NCBI GenBank assembly: GCA_964503525.1
Contig: CAZCZY010000024.1
Span: 1-9,437, forward strand
Reading direction: 5' to 3'
Length of the DNA stretch: 9,437 bases
From: CAZCZY01 sp964503525
GTDB taxonomy: Bacteria; Patescibacteriota; JAUYIX01
Positions 5,498 to 9,437 of the stretch are shown here, one piece after another. Below the pieces are notes generated by a model. It saw only the letters and a program-made list of their open reading frames with translations, had not been told where the DNA came from and ran no database searches. The first letter of the stretch is position 1. Every line of letters starts with the position of its first letter. Both the position numbers and the translations under genes were made by a program.

Positions 5498-6076
5498 ATG
5501 AAAACAGAATACGAAGCTACATTTATCAATATCGATAGGGTCAGTATCACGACTAAGCTTAAAACTATCGGGGCAAATAATGCTCGACCAGAATTTCTTC
5601 AACGTCGGGTGACGCTAAATCTTCCCAAAGAAAAACGGAATGAAAACACCTGGTTACGTGTACGCGACGAGGGAGACAAGGTTACCGTTACCTTAAAGAC
5701 TGTTGAGGGGAAAACAATTAGTGGTCAAAAAGAAATCCTTATAACCGTCGACGACATTAACCAATCCGTGCTGCTCCTTGAGGCCATCGGTTGCGAAAAA
5801 AAGTCTTACCAGGAATCAAAACGCGAGTTGTGGCGTCTCGAGGATGTTGAAATTACGATTGATACGTGGCCGTTCCTAGAACCATTCGTTGAAATTGAAG
5901 CGCCCTCCGAAAGTGCGGTTAAGGAAGTGGTAGCCAAGCTAGGCTTAAATTACGGTGATGCTATTTTTGATACAGTTGATGCTATTTACAAAAAGAAATA
6001 TGGTAAAACGATCGATGATCTTGGCAAGGAAGTCTCAAAAAAGTTCACCTTTGCAATAAAAAACCCGTTTCAGTGA
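5498..6076 (+). CDS. CYTH-domain protein (triphosphate tunnel family)
   Basis: A 192-residue protein of the CYTH superfamily (class IV adenylate cyclase and thiamine-triphosphatase relatives), whose members bind triphosphate compounds in a beta-barrel tunnel. Visible motifs are the N-terminal EYEATF (E4, E6), WLRVRDEG (R54, R56), VTVTLK (K67), RELWRL, VEITIDTWPFLEP and FVEIEA (E132, E134). The family's ExExK signature reads E-Y-E-A-T here, with Thr8 instead of Lys. The start at 5498 is preferred because relatives begin just before EYEA and the -10 box overlaps the other in-frame ATG at 5489. The stop overlaps the GTG start of the HD-domain gene, so the two are probably translated together and act on the same nucleotide or polyphosphate. 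The substrate cannot be assigned from sequence. Confidence 0.85.
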   Translation: MKTEYEATFINIDRVSITTKLKTIGANNARPEFLQRRVTLNLPKEKRNENTWLRVRDEGDKVTVTLKTVEGKTISGQKEILITVDDINQSVLLLEAIGCEKKSYQESKRELWRLEDVEITIDTWPFLEPFVEIEAPSESAVKEVVAKLGLNYGDAIFDTVDAIYKKKYGKTIDDLGKEVSKKFTFAIKNPFQ

Positions 6077-6681
6077 GCAGCTCCGCGGGTGTGAAGATAA
6101 GCGCCTTACAAATAACGAGATTGAGGGCGTTTATTTCGAAACTCTCTTTTAGAAAGACTTTTGTCCACAATAAATGGTTTATTAAATACCATTTACAGAT
6201 TGTAGAAAAAATCGCCAATGAGCTGTGTGAGGTGTATCCCGCGGCGGATAGAAGCCTCGTTATCGCTCTCGTTTGGTTTCACGATTACGGCAAGTTAATG
6301 GATTTTAAGCATGAGCATACATTCACTCAAAAAAAAGGACTTGCTGAATTAATTAGACTGGGCTTTGCTCCAGCTTTGGCAAAGAAAATATTAGACTATA
6401 TTAAAGTTATCGACGCCAAAAAAAATCTACGGCGTGCTCCTATAGAAATTAAAATTGTCTCATCAGCTGACGGTGCGGCCCATCTTGTGGGCCCTTTCTT
6501 TACTTTATATTGGTATGAGCATCCAACTGAGGGCATACAATCGCTCATTGCTAAAAACGAAAGAAAATTGACAGTTGATTGGACAAAAAAAATTGTTTTA
6601 CCAGAAGTAAAGAAGGCTTTTCAGAGTAGATACTTTTTTTTGAAAGAACAGTTAGCCAAGTTGCCGACTACTTTTTTGTAA
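6073..6681 (+). CDS. HD-domain phosphohydrolase-like protein
   Basis: A 202-residue protein with the metal-binding pattern of the HD superfamily: H40 in IKYHLQIVEKIA, the H70-D71 doublet in LVWFHDYGKL, and D133 in VSSADGAAHL. The order H...HD...D is that of metal-dependent phosphohydrolases acting on nucleotides or related phosphoesters. H80 and H82 shortly after the HD doublet might also bind metal. Translation starts at a GTG that overlaps the CYTH stop (GTGA), which implies coupling and explains the absence of a Shine-Dalgarno sequence. The 3' part is AT-rich compared with neighbouring genes: 6541-6600 has 17 G+C in 60. The superfamily is clear; the substrate is unknown. No terminator was found after it. 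Confidence 0.82.
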   Translation: MSSSAGVKISALQITRLRAFISKLSFRKTFVHNKWFIKYHLQIVEKIANELCEVYPAADRSLVIALVWFHDYGKLMDFKHEHTFTQKKGLAELIRLGFAPALAKKILDYIKVIDAKKNLRRAPIEIKIVSSADGAAHLVGPFFTLYWYEHPTEGIQSLIAKNERKLTVDWTKKIVLPEVKKAFQSRYFFLKEQLAKLPTTFL

Positions 6682-6707
6682 AATAAGCACTTGAGTTCGC
6701 GGGGGCA

Positions 6708-6743
6708 TTGACAAATAACAACAAACGCGCAATGGTTTGTAGT
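6708..6743 (+). promoter_or_regulatory. TTGACA box and 9-bp inverted repeat upstream of an orphan gene
   Basis: A perfect TTGACA (6708-6713) is followed by ACAACAAAC (6718-6726) and GTTTGTAGT (6735-6743), inverted copies with one mismatch in nine and an 8-base spacer. No good -10 stands 17 bp from the TTGACA, so the promoter is incomplete by eye. The repeat could be an operator for the gene at 6772. Confidence 0.3.
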
Positions 6744-6771
6744 TCGTACATTCCTAATCAGGGAGGTGCGT

Positions 6772-7320
6772 ATGAGAATCGAACAGGCCCACAAGGACAT
6801 CACCTTTGCCTACTTGCCGGATGACGAGCTCGGCACAATCCAAGTAGTCAGGTACAGCCGTGGCCTGACGCCAAAACCCAATACGAGATTCAGCTTTGAC
6901 ATTCATTGGGATCGCAGAAAAAAGCTCTGGCAAATTGGACTCCGATTACACGAGGGGAACAGTCACAGCCACTTACATCTGGGTGAAATGCCATACCCCT
7001 ATCAGCTCGTACCACGCCACTCCGAGGTTCGCTGCGATTTGCGACTACTCACCTCGATGGCCAATGACTACGATGTCCTGCGAGAAAATCTTGGCCTCCA
7101 TTTTTCGCACCACGCTGCCTCGCTCGCTAGCATCAGTTGTCGGCTCGAACCAGAAACTCCACTCGTGTACTTTCGAGTAACAGTACACAACAAGGAGGAG
7201 CGCAAGCGCTTCACCTGGCAGCGCTCCATAGGATGGGCGCTCGTCAAATGGTATGTCGACGCTCCCAAGAAGTATCGTCTGCTCGAGCGGTTCGTTGATC
7301 CGCTGAAGAAGAATCAATGA
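6772..7320 (+). CDS. Uncharacterised protein, 182 residues
   Basis: I do not recognise this family. The protein starts MRIEQAHKDITFAYLPDDEL and has no signal peptide or membrane helix. The first half looks strand-rich (TIQVVRY, RFSFDIHW, LWQIGLRLHE) and carries the His-rich segment NSHSHLHLGE. A second His pair lies in LHFSHHAASL, and the C-terminus is basic and probably helical (WALVKWYVDAPKKYRLLERF). The ATG at 6772 is chosen over an in-frame GTG at 6766 because the Shine-Dalgarno GGGAGGTG (6761-6768) is well placed for the ATG. A strong terminator follows eight bases after the stop, so the gene is a single transcription unit. The His clusters could bind metal, but nothing proves it. Confidence 0.75.
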   Translation: MRIEQAHKDITFAYLPDDELGTIQVVRYSRGLTPKPNTRFSFDIHWDRRKKLWQIGLRLHEGNSHSHLHLGEMPYPYQLVPRHSEVRCDLRLLTSMANDYDVLRENLGLHFSHHAASLASISCRLEPETPLVYFRVTVHNKEERKRFTWQRSIGWALVKWYVDAPKKYRLLERFVDPLKKNQ

Positions 7321-7327
7321 CTCTTTC

Positions 7328-7360
7328 AAGGCTCTCCCAAACAGGAGAGCCTTTCTTTTT
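7328..7360 (+). terminator. Rho-independent terminator after the 182-residue gene
   Basis: A perfect 10-bp stem, AAGGCTCTCC (7328-7337) and GGAGAGCCTT (7344-7353), closes a six-base loop and is followed by TCTTTTT. It separates the orphan gene from the cysteine desulfurase and shows that the desulfurase does not begin at the upstream in-frame ATG at 7317. Confidence 0.9.
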
Positions 7361-7387
7361 GACTTTAGCGCAAAGTGCCGCTAGTGT
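7359..7387 (+). promoter_or_regulatory. Putative promoter of the cysteine desulfurase
   Basis: TTGACT (7359-7364), which begins inside the T-run of the preceding terminator, is followed after 17 bp by TAGTGT (7382-7387), a weak -10. Transcription would start near 7394, leaving only a few bases before the ATG at 7401 and no Shine-Dalgarno sequence. Confidence 0.35.
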
Positions 7388-7400
7388 TGCTGGTTATCAC

Positions 7401-8600
7401 ATGAATATCGCACCGCCTAAAAACAAACCGAACATTTACCTCGATCATGCCGCGGCGACGCCAATCGATCCCGAGGTTTTGGCTGCAATGCAACCGTTTC
7501 TAACTGAACACTTTGGAAATCCCTCTGCCCTTTATTCCGCGGGCCGAACCACTAAGGCTGCTCTCACTCAGGCTCGCGAAAATATTGCCGAGCTTTTAAT
7601 TGTCGATCCAAACGAAATTATTTTCACGGGATCCGGAACCGAGTCCGACAACATGGCAATTCTTGGCATCGCACACGCGGCACGACGTGCCGGCAAGGGT
7701 AGCCATATTATTACGAGCGCGATCGAACATCACGCCGTTTTGAAAGCGTGTGACCTCCTAGAACAATATGGCTTTGTCATTACACGGCTACCGGTAAACG
7801 AGACGGGCCGGGTCACCAAGCAGTCGCTTACCAAGGCGCTTCGCACAGACACGATTCTTGTCTCAATTATGTATGCGAACAATGAGATCGGAACCATCCA
7901 GCCGATTTCAGAGCTTGCCGAAATCGCACATAAAAATGGCGCATTGTTCCACACGGATGCGTGCCAAGCGGCGGGCTACTTAATGATCAAGCCCAAAAAA
8001 CTTGGCGTCGATCTAATGACGCTTAATTCCAGCAAGATCTATGGACCTAAGGGCGTTGGCTTACTGTATGTTCGCGACGGAATAAAAATCGAACCACTTA
8101 TCGTCGGCGGCGCACAAGAAACTAAACTCAGGGCTGGCACAGAAAACGTTGCTGCTATTGTCGGATTTGCGAAAGCCTTGGAACTCGCGGAGCAAAAACG
8201 CGAGTCAGAAAATGCTCGCCTCACAGAGTTGCGCAACAATTTTATTGCTGAAATCAAAAAACGCATACCAAGCGCGCTGATCAACGGTCACACCACGGAA
8301 CGCCTACCAAATAATATCCATCTAGCTTTTCCGGATATCTCCGGCGAGTCAATCGTATCCTTTCTAGATGAGTTTGGAGTGGCGGCAGCAACGGGTTCGG
8401 CCTGTGATTCGCAGTCCTTTGAGCCGTCGCATGTTGTCGTCTCGCTCGGTCTACCTTTTGAATACATCAACGGGTGTCTCCGACTCACGTTGGGTCGCGC
8501 GACAACCGCGCGTGAACTCGACTATGTAGCCCAGCATCTCCCTACAATTGTGTCTGCGCTGCAAACAATACACGCGCCCGTGACCGCCAAAGTCTCGTAG
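7401..8600 (+). CDS. Cysteine desulfurase, IscS/NifS type
   Basis: A PLP enzyme that takes sulfur from L-cysteine, leaving alanine, and passes it as a persulfide to Fe-S assembly and tRNA thiolation proteins. The 399 residues match the family length. Visible blocks are IYLDHAAATP (12-21), EHHAV (H111), MYANNEIGTIQP (158-169), HTDACQAAG (D186, Q189), the PLP lysine K212 in NSSKIYGPKG, RAGTENV (R244-) and the persulfide loop ATGSACDSQSFEPSHVV with C335. This loop is of the IscS/NifS group I kind rather than SufS. The start at 7401 is chosen because a terminator occupies 7328-7360 and the family begins shortly before YLDHAA. It is the probable sulfur source for the SufBCD proteins at the left of the window, though no SufE or SufU is visible here. 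Confidence 0.95.
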   Translation: MNIAPPKNKPNIYLDHAAATPIDPEVLAAMQPFLTEHFGNPSALYSAGRTTKAALTQARENIAELLIVDPNEIIFTGSGTESDNMAILGIAHAARRAGKGSHIITSAIEHHAVLKACDLLEQYGFVITRLPVNETGRVTKQSLTKALRTDTILVSIMYANNEIGTIQPISELAEIAHKNGALFHTDACQAAGYLMIKPKKLGVDLMTLNSSKIYGPKGVGLLYVRDGIKIEPLIVGGAQETKLRAGTENVAAIVGFAKALELAEQKRESENARLTELRNNFIAEIKKRIPSALINGHTTERLPNNIHLAFPDISGESIVSFLDEFGVAAATGSACDSQSFEPSHVVVSLGLPFEYINGCLRLTLGRATTARELDYVAQHLPTIVSALQTIHAPVTAKVS

Positions 8601-8605
8601 ATAGA

Positions 8606-8638
8606 ACAAAACGCATGAGATCTCTCATGCGTTTTTTC
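8606..8638. terminator. Bidirectional terminator between convergent genes
   Basis: ACGCATGAGA (8611-8620) and TCTCATGCGT (8623-8632) are perfect inverted copies around TC. A T-run follows on the plus strand, and on the other side an A-run gives TTTTGTTC on the minus strand. It can serve both the desulfurase and the convergent gene ending at 8639. Confidence 0.88.
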
Positions 8639-9256
8639 TTAGGGCTGCACTAGCCAGGGAGTGTGCGCCCTTTTTTGCCTAAACAACTTCAAGTTAAAGG
8701 TGTCTAGCGGGCGTCCACCCGAAAATAGTTTGCGATAGTACTCCGCTGCCTGCTTGCGAGTGCGTCGCAATGGGATGCTTTCATCCAGTCGCATGCGACA
8801 AAAGAAAAGCTCCGTCAGATCCTCATCAACAAAGACCGGAACACCCCTGCGATGTACCGTCGCGGCAAACTTGCTGACGCAGTCACCCTGATGAAAACCT
8901 CCTGCCACAAGTCGCTCAATTTTTTCCGGAATCTGTTTGAGAATTGCCTCGTTACTGGGATAAATCTTTTCTTGCACGTGACGTTCAAAAGCTACGTTAG
9001 CGACGAGCACTTTGTCCGCACGATGTCGCATTATCCATCGGCAGTGCAAGGCAAGGTCCGGCAATTGCGGATTTTTTGGATGCGCAAAATGCACCCAAAA
9101 GACACTATAGCCACGCGAGCGATACCGCGCATTGATAATTTCCATGAGCCGTTGCCCAAATTTCTCTTGATCGCCTCGATCCCTGGCCACGATCGAACCA
9201 AACCACATGGCGTCAAAATACGGCTGGATTGGATACAGGTATACAAAGGCTTTCAC
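8639..9256 (-). CDS. Uncharacterised alpha/beta protein, 205 residues
   Basis: I do not recognise the family with confidence. The protein reads as alternating strands and helices: KAFVYLYPI, FGQRLMEIINARYRSRG, YSVFWVHFAH, DKVLVANVAF, RLVAGGFH, then DCVSKFAATVHRRGVPVFVDEDLTELFF (125-152), with a basic C-terminus. The segment from VAGG to VDEDLT faintly resembles the part of isochorismatase-like hydrolases where a CV dipeptide starts a helix before an 'R-G-x-x-V-x-V-x-E-D' strand. The N-terminal catalytic Asp context of that family is not convincing, so this is only a lead. The start is GTG at 9256, supported by GGGAGG ending six bases upstream. It runs convergent to the desulfurase and shares its terminator. 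No signal peptide or membrane helix is seen. Confidence 0.72.
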   Translation of the reverse strand: MKAFVYLYPIQPYFDAMWFGSIVARDRGDQEKFGQRLMEIINARYRSRGYSVFWVHFAHPKNPQLPDLALHCRWIMRHRADKVLVANVAFERHVQEKIYPSNEAILKQIPEKIERLVAGGFHQGDCVSKFAATVHRRGVPVFVDEDLTELFFCRMRLDESIPLRRTRKQAAEYYRKLFSGGRPLDTFNLKLFRQKRAHTPWLVQP

Positions 9257-9319
9257 GAGCGCCTCCCATCTTTTGTAAGGAACTGCGGATCGAACAACCT
9301 AACACAAGCTTCCCATAAC

Positions 9320-9348
9320 GAAAACACCCCCGCTTGGGGGGTGTTTTC
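9320..9348 (-). terminator. Strong symmetrical terminator
   Basis: GAAAACACCCCC (9320-9331) and GGGGGTGTTTTC (9337-9348) form a perfect 12-bp stem with loop GCTTG and A/T tracts at both ends, so it can work in either direction. It stands 32 bases after the stop of the minus-strand partial gene at the right edge, which it most likely terminates. It also isolates the gene at 8639-9256. Confidence 0.85.
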
Positions 9349-9380
9349 TGTTTTCCATCCTTTGCGTCACTTGCGTGACG

Positions 9381-9437
9381 TCACGAGTGTTCGTTACAGA
9401 CCGGGCACTTGTGCAGAGTACTGTTGTAAGTTCTGCA
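9381..9437 (-). CDS. C-terminal end of a gene with a CPVC motif (partial)
   Basis: On the minus strand, one frame from the right edge reads CRTYNSTLHKCPVCNEHS and then TGA (9383-9381). The CPVC pair, with a Cys ten residues before it and a nearby His, resembles the end of a zinc-ribbon protein. The stop is followed by a strong terminator at 9320-9348, as expected for a real gene end. Only 18 codons are visible, so both the gene and its function remain tentative. Confidence 0.45.
   Translation of the reverse strand, partial: CRTYNSTLHKCPVCNEHS

Noticed and set aside
7317..7400. Longer N-terminus for the cysteine desulfurase
   Set aside because: This stretch contains the terminator of the preceding gene, and the family starts shortly before YLDHAA.
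9365..9384. Hairpin CGTCAC-TTGC-GTGACG and palindrome GTGACGTCAC
   Set aside because: The arms are short, there is no T-run, and the site lies between the partial gene's stop and its real terminator; chance or a minor structure is enough to explain it.

Overview
The window looks like chromosomal DNA of a bacterium with compact genes. My best guess is a member of the Candidate Phyla Radiation (Patescibacteria). That rests on family resemblance only: the small CYTH protein starting MKTEYEATF is of a kind I associate with those genomes, and many starts lack a Shine-Dalgarno sequence. No rRNA, tRNA, CRISPR array or insertion sequence was seen.

Left part (1-3001, minus strand): an iron-sulfur cluster assembly operon read right to left, rrf2/iscR-like regulator - sufB - sufC - sufD (sufD runs off the left edge). 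All three junctions are 4-base ATGA overlaps. Upstream of the regulator lies a TTGACA -35 box followed by a palindrome, GACTAAATTAGTC, that fits the core of the E. coli IscR type 1 operator. The regulator has three cysteines with IscR spacing. The simplest reading is an operon that senses its own product, the Fe-S cluster. The 3' end of sufC carries a 16-bp tandem duplication that appears to have changed the C-terminus.

Middle (3023-5358): a thiol-redox and Fe-S section. On the plus strand are a membrane-anchored TlpA/ResA-like redoxin and CcdA, a membrane protein that passes electrons to such redoxins. Converging on them from the minus strand are two small thioredoxin-fold proteins: one glutaredoxin-like with CPIC, and one of the family often seen near mercury genes. 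Next comes a stand-alone soluble Rieske ferredoxin with bc1-type features. The gap between the minus-strand pair and the Rieske gene holds a 32-bp dyad with opposed -10 boxes and a strong plus-strand terminator, so it may produce a very short RNA.

Right-middle (5461-7360): a translationally coupled pair of CYTH-domain and HD-domain proteins, then an unrecognised 182-residue protein with a good Shine-Dalgarno sequence and its own terminator.

Right part (7359-9437): an IscS/NifS-type cysteine desulfurase, the probable sulfur donor for the SUF proteins although not in their operon. A shared bidirectional terminator follows, then a convergent unrecognised 205-residue protein, another strong terminator, and the C-terminal end of a gene entering from the right that encodes a CPVC motif.

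Taken together the window is rich in Fe-S biogenesis and redox functions: sulfur mobilisation (desulfurase), scaffold (SufBCD), cluster-sensing regulation (IscR-like), a possible client (Rieske) and thiol electron transfer (CcdA, TlpA-like, glutaredoxin-like).
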